DNA of 26,115 nt from DATGKD01 sp035294855 (GCA_035294855.1 DATGKD010000261.1:1-26115); one strand, 5' to 3'. Shown: positions 7,937 to 14,700, counted from the stretch's first letter. Numbers and translations are program-made. The notes: a model not told the origin generated them from the sequence alone.

Positions 7937-10719
7937 TTGGCGTCAGCCCACGAGGTGCCCCACGACGCGGAGACTTCGAGCGGGACCACGAGATCGGCGG
8001 CCGCCGCGACGCCGGCCATGACGTCGGGGACGAGGGCGCCCACCGTGTCGCGCTCTGCTTCGGGCACTTCGACGAGCACCTCGTCGTGCACTTGGAGCAC
8101 CAGCCTCGAGGCCAGGCGACGCTCTTCGAGGGCGTGATCGAGGCGCACCAACGCCACTTTGAACAGGTCCGCTGCCAGCCCCTGGATGCCGGCGTTCATC
8201 GCCTGGCGTTCGGCGGCCATGCGCAGCGTCCGGTTGGGCGAGTGGAGATCCGGCAGGGGACGACGCCGGCCGAACAGCGTCTCGGTGTAACCCCGGGAGC
8301 GTGCCTCGACGACGGTGCGGTCCATGAAGGCCCGAACCGCCGGGAACGCCGCGAAGTACGCGGCGAGGATCTCCTGGGCTTCGGGGGGCTCGATCGACAG
8401 CCGCTGGGCGAGGCCGTGCGCCTCCATGCCGTAGGCCAGTCCGTACGAGACCATCTTCGCCCGGCTGCGCTGGGCGACCGTGACGTCCACGGGGGCCACT
8501 CCGAAGACGCGGGCCGCCGTCGTGCGGTGGATGTCGCGTGCCTCTGCGAACGCGGTGACGAGGCCCGGATCCTTGGACACGTGCGCGATGACCCGCAGCT
8601 CGATCTGGTCGTAGTCGGCCACGAGGAGCAGGCATCCGTCGGCGGGAATGAAGGCCTTGCGCATCTGCCGGCCTTCCTCGCTGCGCACGGGGATGTTGTG
8701 GAGGTTGGGGCGGTCGGAGGACAGCCGGCCGGTGCGCGCCACGGTCTGGTGGAACGTGGCGTGGATGCGACCGTCGGGCCCGACCTCGGCGAGCAGGCTT
8801 TCGCCGTACGTCGAGCGGAGCTTCTCCACCTCCCGGTAACGCAACAGCGTGTCGACGATGGGGTGCTGGCCGCGCAGCTTCTCCAGAGTGGCGGCGTCGG
8901 TCGAGAACCCCGTCTTCGTCTTGCGGCCCGGGGTCAAGCCGAGCCGGTCGTAGAGCACCGTCCGCAGCTGCGGCGTCGAGTTCACGTTGAAGGGCTCGCC
9001 CGCCAGATCGTGGATCTCCTTTTCGAGGTGCTGGCACTCCGCCCGGAGCTCGTCGGCGATCCGGCGCAGCACGTGGGCGTCGACCCGGATGCCGGTCACC
9101 TCCATGCGGGCGAGCACGCGGACGAGCGGAAGCTCGACCTCGTCGTGCAACTTCTCGAGCCCGGCCTGGGCGAGCGCACGACGGAGTGGCGCGAGCAGCA
9201 GCGAGAGCGCCACCGCGCACCGAGCGGCGTAGGTGGGGAGCTCGTCGTTGGCGCCGGGGTCCAGCGCCAGCTGGCCGGCCGACGCCGCGGCGGCGGTGTC
9301 GTCGAGCGCCAGGCTGAGTTGTTGCTCCGCCACCTCCTCGAGGCGGTAGCGACCGGACGACGGGTCGAGGAGGTACGCCGCCACCGCGGTGTCCATGACG
9401 AGGCCGGTGATGTCGACGCCCGCGGGAGCGAGCGTCCGCATGAGCTCCTTGACGCCGTGCGCCACCACGCCCGGCCCCTCGGAGCCCGCCAGCTCGCCGA
9501 GGGCGGCGAGCACGTCCTGCGATCCCATGAGCGCCTCGTCGAGCCAGATCGGCGATGGCACCGCCGACGCCGTCGTCGGACCCTCGGCCGGCTGACCGGA
9601 CTGCTCGCCGTCGTCGGCTTCGGTCACGGCCAACGCCGCCATTCCCGCCAACGGCGAGCGACCGGCGACGCCCGCCCATACCGGTGCCAACGCGACCGGG
9701 TGGCCGCCCTCGCCGAGCGCGGCGAGCACGGCGCGAGCTTCGGCAGCGTCACCCACAGGTGCGGGGGTGACGGCGGCGATGTCCAGCGCGGGCGGCGCGC
9801 CAGCACCGGCGGCGCGGGGCAGCTCCTCCTCCATGCCGGAGCCCACGATCGGCGCCAGCCGCTGCCATACCGAGCGCAGTTCGAGCTCACCGAAGACCGT
9901 TTTCATGCCTTCGACGTCCCAGTCGCCGGGCGTCAGCTCGTCGAACGCGACGTCGAGCGGGACATCGCGAACCAGCGTGATGACCTCCGCGTTGCGACGG
10001 ACCTGCTCCTCGTGGTCCGCCAAGTTCTGACGCAACTTGGGCGAGAGGTCGTCGAGGTGGGCGAAGATGCCGTCGAGGTCGCCGTAGGCGGCAACGAGCT
10101 TGGCCGCTGTCTTCTCACCCACCCCCGGCACGCCGGGCAGGTTGTCCGAGGTGTCGCCGCGCAGCGCGGCCAGCATCGGGTACGACTTCGGTGGTACGCC
10201 GTGGCGCTCGATGATGCCCGCCTCGTCGTACACGACGGTGTCCGACATGCCGCGGCGGGTGTACATCACCTTGACGTGCGGGTCCTCGACGAGCTGGAAG
10301 GTGTCGCGGTCGCCCGTCACCACGACCACATCACGGCCGAGGTCGCGAGCGCGCGTCGCCATGGTGGCGAGGATGTCGTCGGCTTCGTACCCGACGAGCT
10401 CGAAGGTCGCGATGCGCATTGCCGAAAGGACGCTGCGGACCATGCCGAACTGAGGGACGAGCAGGTCGGGCATCTCAGGGCGATTGCCCTTGTAGTCGGC
10501 CACCACCGCGTCCCGGAAGGTGGGCTCGGGTCGGTCGAAAGCCACGGCCACGCCGCTGGGCTCGTTGTCGCGCAGCAGCATCACGAGCATCGAGGTGAAG
10601 CCGTGGACGGCGTTCGTCACCTGCCCGGTGGTCGTCGCCAGGTCGATGGGCAACGCGAAGAACGCCCGGAAGATGAGGGAGTTCCCGTCGAGGACGTACA
10701 ACGCGCCGCGTTCGGCCAC
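7930..10719 (-). CDS. polA: DNA polymerase I
   Basis: DNA polymerase I, 929 aa, for Okazaki-fragment processing and repair. The N-terminal 5'-3' exonuclease/FEN domain (about residues 1-290) has its acidic set: Asp11, Asp63, Glu112/Asp114/Asp115, Asp137/Asp139, Asp189/Asp192, plus the helix-hairpin-helix GVPGVGEKTA. The central 3'-5' exonuclease-like domain lacks the DxE metal-binding motif, so proofreading is probably lost, as in many actinobacteria. The polymerase domain carries motif A ADYDQIELR (Asp702), motif B RSRAKMVSYGLAYG and motif C VHDEV (Asp879). Tyr replaces the E. coli Phe762-type residue of the O-helix. Start GTG 10719 lies 6 nt after a TAGGAT -10 box, so the mRNA may be leaderless. 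Confidence 0.97.
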   Translation of the reverse strand: MAERGALYVLDGNSLIFRAFFALPIDLATTTGQVTNAVHGFTSMLVMLLRDNEPSGVAVAFDRPEPTFRDAVVADYKGNRPEMPDLLVPQFGMVRSVLSAMRIATFELVGYEADDILATMATRARDLGRDVVVVTGDRDTFQLVEDPHVKVMYTRRGMSDTVVYDEAGIIERHGVPPKSYPMLAALRGDTSDNLPGVPGVGEKTAAKLVAAYGDLDGIFAHLDDLSPKLRQNLADHEEQVRRNAEVITLVRDVPLDVAFDELTPGDWDVEGMKTVFGELELRSVWQRLAPIVGSGMEEELPRAAGAGAPPALDIAAVTPAPVGDAAEARAVLAALGEGGHPVALAPVWAGVAGRSPLAGMAALAVTEADDGEQSGQPAEGPTTASAVPSPIWLDEALMGSQDVLAALGELAGSEGPGVVAHGVKELMRTLAPAGVDITGLVMDTAVAAYLLDPSSGRYRLEEVAEQQLSLALDDTAAAASAGQLALDPGANDELPTYAARCAVALSLLLAPLRRALAQAGLEKLHDEVELPLVRVLARMEVTGIRVDAHVLRRIADELRAECQHLEKEIHDLAGEPFNVNSTPQLRTVLYDRLGLTPGRKTKTGFSTDAATLEKLRGQHPIVDTLLRYREVEKLRSTYGESLLAEVGPDGRIHATFHQTVARTGRLSSDRPNLHNIPVRSEEGRQMRKAFIPADGCLLLVADYDQIELRVIAHVSKDPGLVTAFAEARDIHRTTAARVFGVAPVDVTVAQRSRAKMVSYGLAYGMEAHGLAQRLSIEPPEAQEILAAYFAAFPAVRAFMDRTVVEARSRGYTETLFGRRRPLPDLHSPNRTLRMAAERQAMNAGIQGLAADLFKVALVRLDHALEERRLASRLVLQVHDEVLVEVPEAERDTVGALVPDVMAGVAAAADLVVPLEVSASWGTSWADAKG

Positions 10720-10725
10720 GTCCGC

Positions 10726-10731
10726 ATCCTA
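10726..10731 (-). promoter_or_regulatory. Putative -10 box for a leaderless polA mRNA (TAGGAT)
   Basis: TAGGAT on the minus strand is followed by six bases and then the polA GTG. Transcription would begin at or next to the start codon, giving a leaderless mRNA. No -35 element is recognisable and there is no Shine-Dalgarno sequence before the GTG, which fits leaderless initiation. Confidence 0.45.
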
Positions 10732-10777
10732 GGGGTGGGGGCTCGCGCCTTCGGCGGCCGGTTCGGCCTTCACCCCT
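10731..10777 (-). terminator. Structured pdtaR-polA spacer, possible pdtaR terminator
   Basis: AGGGGTG (10731-10737) pairs with CACCCCT (10771-10777), and the 33 nt between contain smaller GC-rich inverted repeats such as GGCC with GGCC. This could terminate pdtaR transcription ahead of the polA promoter. The outer stem is long-range and the assignment is weak. Confidence 0.25.
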
Positions 10778-10807
10778 GCGGTTCAGGCGTTCCGATCGGA
10801 GGGGAAC

Positions 10808-11404
10808 CTAGGGAACGAGGGTCCCCTCGACGATCTCCTTCGACACTTCTTTCATCCGGGCGCGTCGGTCCATCGCCGTCCGCTGGATGAACGAGAACGC
10901 CTCGGCCTCCCCCATGCCGTGCCGGTCCATGAGGACGCCCTTTGCCCGGTCCACGAGCTGACGCGTCTCGAGCTTGTCCTCGAGTGTGGCGACCTCTTGG
11001 GAAAGACGCGACGACTCCTCCTCGATCGCCCGGTACTCCGCGTAGCGAGCCATCGCCACCTCGATGGCAGGGATCAACTCGCTCCTCTGGAACGGCTTCA
11101 CGAGATAGGCCGCCACTCCCGCGTCACGAGCCTCTTCGATCAGGTTCCGCTGGCTGAAGGCGGTGAGAATGAGCACGGCGACCTTGCAGTCGCCGGAGAT
11201 GCGCCGGGCGGCTTCGATGCCGTCGATCCCGGGCATCTTGATGTCGAGGATGGCCAGGTCGGGCAGCTCCTGGGCGACGAGCTCCACCGCTTCGTCGCCG
11301 CGGCCGGTCTCGCCCACGACCTCGTAACCCTCGTCTTCCAGGATCTCTTTGAGGTCGAGGCGGATGATCGCTTCGTCCTCGGCGATGACGACGCGCTTAC
11401 CCAT
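10808..11404 (-). CDS. pdtaR: Response regulator with ANTAR RNA-binding domain, PdtaR-like
   Basis: A 198-aa two-component response regulator acting on RNA rather than DNA. The receiver domain (about residues 1-120) has the acidic pair Glu9/Asp10, phospho-acceptor Asp54 in AILDIKMPG, Thr81 and Lys103 in VKPF. A helical linker leads to a C-terminal ANTAR domain (about 136-196) with the family core AKGVLM..HGM...EAF..I...AM. ANTAR proteins bind paired hairpins in mRNA and prevent transcription termination. The closest match I recognise is mycobacterial Rv1626 (PdtaR), which also sits near polA and rpsA. The start ATG 11404 has a clear GAGGAG seven bases upstream. The gene follows a small coiled-coil gene by 32 nt, probably in one transcript. 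No PdtaS-like sensor kinase lies in the window. Confidence 0.93.
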   Translation of the reverse strand: MGKRVVIAEDEAIIRLDLKEILEDEGYEVVGETGRGDEAVELVAQELPDLAILDIKMPGIDGIEAARRISGDCKVAVLILTAFSQRNLIEEARDAGVAAYLVKPFQRSELIPAIEVAMARYAEYRAIEEESSRLSQEVATLEDKLETRQLVDRAKGVLMDRHGMGEAEAFSFIQRTAMDRRARMKEVSKEIVEGTLVP

Positions 11405-11436
11405 GCCGGGACTCCTCGTTCAACTCGGGGTCTGGG

Positions 11437-11730
11437 TTATCTCGGCTCGACGACCAGTTGGCCGAGCAGTTCGTCTTGCCGGCGCTCGAGCTCGCCGATG
11501 GAGTCCGATAAGGAGGCCCGCGCCCGAGTGGCCGCATCCGCGTGGCGCTGGGCGTCGGCGTACTCGTACCCCGCCAGGGGCGTCTCGGACACCAACGACC
11601 GGATACGGGCATCGTCGGCGGCGTCGTTCAGGACCGCCAGCTGCTCGTCGAGGACCGCCAATTCCTGGCGCGCGCGGACGAGACGAACGTGCACATCGCG
11701 GAGAGACCGCTCGACCATCGACCGGCGCAT
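11437..11730 (-). CDS. Small coiled-coil protein of unknown function
   Basis: A 97-aa protein that is almost entirely charged and helical with heptad-like spacing (RLVRARQELAVLDEQLAVLN near residues 16-35; a second helix rich in Ala/Arg/Glu near 60-95). It has no membrane segment or catalytic motif. I do not recognise a named family. It probably shares a transcript with pdtaR, 32 nt downstream. ATG 11730 is preceded nine bases upstream by TACAAT, an excellent -10 hexamer, so translation may be nearly leaderless; an in-frame ATG at 11718 is an alternative. A role as a partner of the ANTAR regulator is conceivable from position only. Confidence 0.7.
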   Translation of the reverse strand: MRRSMVERSLRDVHVRLVRARQELAVLDEQLAVLNDAADDARIRSLVSETPLAGYEYADAQRHADAATRARASLSDSIGELERRQDELLGQLVVEPR

Positions 11731-11739
11731 GGGGGGGCA

Positions 11740-11745
11740 ATTGTA
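11740..11745 (-). promoter_or_regulatory. Putative -10 box (TACAAT) for the coiled-coil/pdtaR unit
   Basis: TACAAT on the minus strand lies nine bases upstream of the ATG at 11730. The sequence between is a run of C with no Shine-Dalgarno element, so a very short or absent leader is likely. No convincing -35 element is present. Confidence 0.4.
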
Positions 11746-11865
11746 CGCACATCCTGGTCGCAGGACTGCGGACGAACATCAGTTCGTGGCGCCCAGCGCG
11801 GGCGGTGTGGGAAGGGGACCGTGAAGCAACGGTGGTCGCGCCGATCATCACTACGGCTCCGACGC

Positions 11866-11900
11866 GACCATCCCCCCGGGCTGAACCCGGGGGGATGGTC
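11866..11900 (-). terminator. Strong 15-bp perfect hairpin after the secreted-protein gene
   Basis: A perfect 15-bp inverted repeat (left arm 11866-11880, right arm 11886-11900) closes a 5-nt CTGAA loop. The core is six C followed by GGG, mirrored in the other arm. It begins 26 nt after the secreted-protein stop codon at 11927 and lies before the coiled-coil/pdtaR unit. No U-tract follows on the minus strand, which is common for actinobacterial hairpins. This is the most stable simple stem-loop I found in the window. Confidence 0.75.
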
Positions 11901-11926
11901 AGGTGTCACCGCAGTGGCGAGGGACG

Positions 11927-12718
11927 TTACGAAGGCAGCGGGAGAAGACTGAAGCCGTTCACGGTCGTCTTCTGCAGCAGGACCTGCTGGATGTTCGGGT
12001 TCAGCTGCGTGGCTTGGTCCCAGCCGGCATCCACCACGATCTCGATGTCGTCCACGGTCCACGATCCATAGGTGGACTCGACGCTGCTGGTCGTCTGCGG
12101 GGTGTTTCCGTTGTTCACCCACCAGGCAGTGGTCGGGTCGCTCATGATGTTCGGCTCCTGTTGCGCACCTCCGCTACAGCCGCCGTACGGCTGTGTGCCG
12201 AAGTACACCAACAACGACGCCGTCTGCGACGGGTTGCTCGGGTTGTGGAGGTCAATGATCCAACGCGGCGCGCCACCCCCGCAGGTTCCCTGCGTCATGG
12301 CGTACTGCGTCTGGACGTCGCTCAACGAGCTGAACGGCACGGTCGTGCCCTTCCCAGCTTTCAGGCCGGCCAAGCCGTAGCCCGCCTCGTTCGGCGCTCC
12401 GCTTATCGATGTCAGCAAGACGCCCTGCCCGTGGCTTCCCTCGTCGACGAAGACGGCGGCACCGCCGTTCGGCTTGGGAAAGCCGTTGTTGCCGCTCTGA
12501 AGGAACGGCGTGACGGCGGGGTCCGGGCCTTGGGCAGACGCCACCGCGCTCAACCCGCCCAACGTGCCCCCGACGAGAGCAAACGCCCCAGCCGCCTTCA
12601 TGACGTGACGGGTCCGCTTCGGCAGTGCCGCTACAACGGCACACGCACGACGGAAGCGTCCCTTTCTGTTTGTGGGGCTGTCGTGGGACAGCCGGTGGTG
12701 AGTCAGATGTTCGGTCAT
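11927..12718 (-). CDS. Secreted protein of unknown function
   Basis: A 263-aa exported protein. A basic N-region of about 40 residues (KRTRHVMK at its end) leads to a hydrophobic stretch AAGAFALVGGTLGGLSAVASA, with a likely signal-peptidase site after Ala-Ser-Ala. The mature part (~195 aa) is rich in Gly, Asn, Gln, Ser and Thr and has two cysteines (in GTCGGG and GGCSGG) that could form a disulfide; motifs such as PRWIIDLHNPSNPSQ, LLVYFGTQPYGGC and YGSWTVDDIEIVVDAGW look like a compact beta-rich domain. I do not recognise a family. ATG 12718 has AAGGAG 11 bases upstream; the frame extends further up to 12811 without a ribosome-binding site. The unusually long N-region suggests that ATG 12601 (MKAAG) might be an alternative start, but it has no Shine-Dalgarno sequence. 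It has its own terminator, so it is probably monocistronic. Confidence 0.8.
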   Translation of the reverse strand: MTEHLTHHRLSHDSPTNRKGRFRRACAVVAALPKRTRHVMKAAGAFALVGGTLGGLSAVASAQGPDPAVTPFLQSGNNGFPKPNGGAAVFVDEGSHGQGVLLTSISGAPNEAGYGLAGLKAGKGTTVPFSSLSDVQTQYAMTQGTCGGGAPRWIIDLHNPSNPSQTASLLVYFGTQPYGGCSGGAQQEPNIMSDPTTAWWVNNGNTPQTTSSVESTYGSWTVDDIEIVVDAGWDQATQLNPNIQQVLLQKTTVNGFSLLPLPS

Positions 12719-12755
12719 CGCGAGACAATCTCCTTCCTCTTCTCGGTCAGAGAAA

Positions 12756-12773
12756 TAGGCGTGAGTAGGCGTG
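12756..12773. promoter_or_regulatory. Two direct TAGGCGTG repeats 10 bp apart, possible operator
   Basis: TAGGCGTG occurs at 12756-12763 and 12766-12773, a spacing of one helical turn, about 40 nt upstream of the secreted-protein ATG at 12718. This is where a promoter or a regulator-binding site would be expected. No regulator is implied by the sequence. Confidence 0.35.
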
Positions 12774-13045
12774 TCGCATTGTCCGATTGTTGACTGCCTC
12801 CCCGGTCGCATGACCGCGGAGATGCAAACGCGCCTACCCGCGAGGATGTCGCCGCAAACCGTACGTCGTCGTCAGTGCAACGACCCCGAGGACACCGAGG
12901 CGACCCCGCCCAATTCCGTCATGCGAGCGCGCGCTGCGCGAGAGCGTGCGTGCCACGACTCGGGTGCTCCCTCGTCGAACGACCTCGCACCCACTCGTCC
13001 GCGGCGCGAGGCTTGCAAGATTCGCAGGCGCGGCCCCCTCTTTCT

Positions 13046-13078
13046 GTGCCGCTCATGTGCCGCTCATGTGCCGATCAT
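13046..13078. repeat. Three tandem 11-bp repeats beside tRNA-Leu
   Basis: GTGCCGCTCAT (13046-13056), GTGCCGCTCAT (13057-13067) and GTGCCGATCAT (13068-13078) form a tandem array ending 15 nt from the 3' end of the tRNA gene. The 11-bp period is one helical turn. No integrase is nearby, so I make no attachment-site claim. Confidence 0.7.
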
Positions 13079-13093
13079 CGGCTGCACGAATCG

Positions 13094-13177
13094 TGCCCGA
13101 GGCGGGATTCGAACCCGCACGTCCTTTCGGACAATGGCTTTTGAGGCCATCAGGTCTGCCTATTCCCTCACTCGGGC
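13094..13177 (-). tRNA. tRNA-Leu (anticodon CAA)
   Basis: An 84-nt class II tRNA read on the minus strand. The acceptor stem pairs GCCCGAG with CTCGGGC, with A as the discriminator base. The anticodon arm is ATGGC-CTCAAAA-GCCAT, placing CAA at positions 34-36 (decodes UUG). A long variable arm (GTCC-GAAA-GGAC) and the T arm with GGTTCGAATC are present. The 3' CCA is not encoded. The long variable arm plus the A73 discriminator fit leucine. Confidence 0.97.
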
Positions 13178-13186
13178 GCACGTTCG

Positions 13187-13192
13187 ATGCTA
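13187..13192 (-). promoter_or_regulatory. Putative -10 box of tRNA-Leu (TAGCAT)
   Basis: TAGCAT on the minus strand fits TAnnnT and lies nine bases upstream of the mature tRNA 5' end, so the transcript would need only slight 5' trimming. No clear -35 is seen. Confidence 0.3.
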
Positions 13193-13230
13193 ACCGTGGG
13201 GGTCGTCAGCGACGCGTGGGTGCCGGCCCG

Positions 13231-13266
13231 GCGCCCGCCGGTGACGTTTCACCGGACGCCGGGCGC
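13231..13266. promoter_or_regulatory. Long hairpin between tRNA-Leu and the fab operon
   Basis: GCGCCCG (13231-13237) plus CCGGTGA (13238-13244) pair with TCACCGG (13249-13255) and CGGGCGC (13260-13266). The loop is CGTT and a 4-nt bulge (13256-13259) interrupts the right arm: 14 bp in all. It lies between divergent genes, so it is not in a usual terminator position. It may be an operator or structured element upstream of the fab promoter. Confidence 0.4.
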
Positions 13267-13352
13267 AGGGTGCGCGACGGCGGCGGATGCGCCCTGATGA
13301 CCTGCCGGTAACGTGACCGGCACCGGCCGATCGTGTAACCCTGGAGGACTGC

Positions 13353-13380
13353 CCGAGCCGCCCCGCCACCACCGGCTCGG
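13353..13380 (+). promoter_or_regulatory. 8-bp inverted repeat just upstream of the fabD ribosome-binding site
   Basis: CCGAGCCG (13353-13360) and CGGCTCGG (13373-13380) form a perfect stem with a 12-nt C-rich loop, ending 13 nt before the AGAAGGAG ribosome-binding site. In the mRNA leader it could influence translation; in DNA it could be a repressor site. Confidence 0.4.
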
Positions 13381-13406
13381 AGCCTCCGCACAGAGAAGGA
13401 GTGCCG

Positions 13407-14642
13407 GTGCTGGCGTTCACCTTCCCGGGTCAGGGTTCGCAACGGCCTGGCATGGGTCGCGCCTGGGTCGACCACCCGTCGTGGGAGGTGGTCGAAGAGG
13501 CGTCGGCGGTGGCCGGACGCGATCTGGGCCGCCTGCTCCTCGACGCCGAAAAGGACGAGCTGACGCTCACCGCCAATGCGCAGCTGAGCACCTTCGTCTT
13601 GAGCCTGGTCGTCCTGGACGCCATCGAGCGGGTCGGAGTGGAGCCGAGGGCGTGCGCGGGTCACAGCCTCGGCGAGTACACCGCACTGGCGGCAAGTGGC
13701 GCGCTCGGGTTCGAGGACGGCGTACGGCTCGTGGCCGAACGCGGCGAGGCCATGCACCATGCCGCGCAGGACAACCCGGGGACGATGGCAGCCGTCCTCG
13801 GAGCTGACGACGACGCGGTGGAAGCCGCCTGCCAACGAGCCGAAGGCGACGTCTGGGTCGCCAACTACAACGCACCCGGGCAGGTCGCCATCGCCGGGAA
13901 CGCCGATGCCGTGGCGGTGGCCGGGACGATCGCCAAGGAGCTGGGGGCGAAGAAGGTCGTGCCGCTGCAGGTCGAAGGCGCGTTCCACACGGCGCTCATG
14001 GGCCCGGCGCGCTCGTGGTTGCGCAAGGCATTGTCTCAGACGGAGTTCTCGGCACCTGAGATCCCCGTCGTCGCCAACGTCGACGCGCGCCAGCACGGCA
14101 GCGCCGAGGAATGGCCATCGCTCCTTTCCGCGCAGCTGTGCAGCCCTGTCCGTTGGCGGCAGAGCCTCGACACGCTTCTTGCGCTCGGCGCGACCAGATT
14201 CGTGGAAGTCGGCCCCGGCGGCGTGCTCGCCGGGCTGGCGCGGCGCAGCGCGCCGGAGGCGGCTTCGATGTCGGTGTCGTCGCCCGACGATCTCGACACC
14301 CTCGTGGACGCGGTTTCCGACAGCGAGACCTGGCACGCGTATGCCGCCGCGCACCAGGGCGAGCACCTCTACACGTCCGAGCGAGTCGTCGTCTCGCCGG
14401 CCCCTGGTGTCTTCGAACCCGCTCCGGGACTGGAGGCCCCTGGCCCGGGTCAAGGTGGGCCTGGCGCCGCCGGGGCGTTGCAGGTCGCTGTGGCTGTCGC
14501 CGTGGGAGACCTGCTCGGGACGGTGGGCGCGGCGGAGGTCCGGACGCCGTTCGCCGGCGAGGTGGTCGGATTCCTCGCGCACTCGGGTGAGCGGGTGGTG
14601 GCCGGTCAGCCGGTGGCATGGCTGCGCATCCACGCCGGCTGA
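13407..14642 (+). CDS. fabD: Malonyl-CoA:ACP transacylase with C-terminal lipoyl/biotinyl-like domain
   Basis: Transfers malonyl from CoA to ACP, supplying extender units for type II fatty-acid synthesis; 411 aa. The transacylase part (about residues 1-300) has the N-terminal FPGQGSQ, nucleophile Ser87 in GHSLGE, catalytic His194 in GAFHTALM and NYNAPGQVAIAG. FabD proteins normally end near 310 aa. Here about 100 residues follow: a linker, then VVSPAPGVFEP, a Gly/Pro-rich loop, VGDLLGTVG and TPFAGEVVGFLAHSGE with VVAGQPVAWL. That pattern is typical of lipoyl/biotinyl hammerhead domains, but no lysine sits where the modified residue would be. GTG 13407 was chosen because AGAAGGAG ends five bases upstream; GTG 13401 is in frame but overlaps that site. 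First gene of the fab operon. Confidence 0.93.
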   Translation: MLAFTFPGQGSQRPGMGRAWVDHPSWEVVEEASAVAGRDLGRLLLDAEKDELTLTANAQLSTFVLSLVVLDAIERVGVEPRACAGHSLGEYTALAASGALGFEDGVRLVAERGEAMHHAAQDNPGTMAAVLGADDDAVEAACQRAEGDVWVANYNAPGQVAIAGNADAVAVAGTIAKELGAKKVVPLQVEGAFHTALMGPARSWLRKALSQTEFSAPEIPVVANVDARQHGSAEEWPSLLSAQLCSPVRWRQSLDTLLALGATRFVEVGPGGVLAGLARRSAPEAASMSVSSPDDLDTLVDAVSDSETWHAYAAAHQGEHLYTSERVVVSPAPGVFEPAPGLEAPGPGQGGPGAAGALQVAVAVAVGDLLGTVGAAEVRTPFAGEVVGFLAHSGERVVAGQPVAWLRIHAG

Positions 14643-14700
14643 GGCGGGGACGGGTGCGGGCGCGTCGCACGCGCGCACGCGTCGAAGACGGGAGTGGTTC

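Larger units (their letters stand above)
12719..13093. other. 375-nt non-coding region between secreted-protein gene and tRNA-Leu
   Basis: No credible gene is seen here. The region contains the ribosome-binding site of the secreted-protein gene (AAGGAG, minus strand, near 12730-12735), a pair of TAGGCGTG direct repeats (12756-12773) and the 11-bp tandem repeats near the tRNA 3' end (13046-13078). Frames open through the region and across the tRNA on the plus strand are artefacts. The rest is featureless to me. Confidence 0.6.

Noticed and set aside
7573..10890. A 1105-codon open frame on the plus strand across rpsA and polA
   Set aside because: It is antisense to two unmistakable core genes. 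Such long open antisense frames are a by-product of high GC at third positions. The translation shows no known domain.
13058..13177. tRNA-Leu 3' end as a phage or island attachment site
   Set aside because: The 3' end of the tRNA is not repeated elsewhere in the window and there is no integrase gene. The tandem repeats alone are not enough.
12771..13311. Overlapping plus-strand open frames across the tRNA (containing strings like AGFEPARPF or RDSNPHV)
   Set aside because: These strings are the antisense translation of tRNA T-arm and anticodon sequence, a well-known source of false proteins. The tRNA structure is complete.
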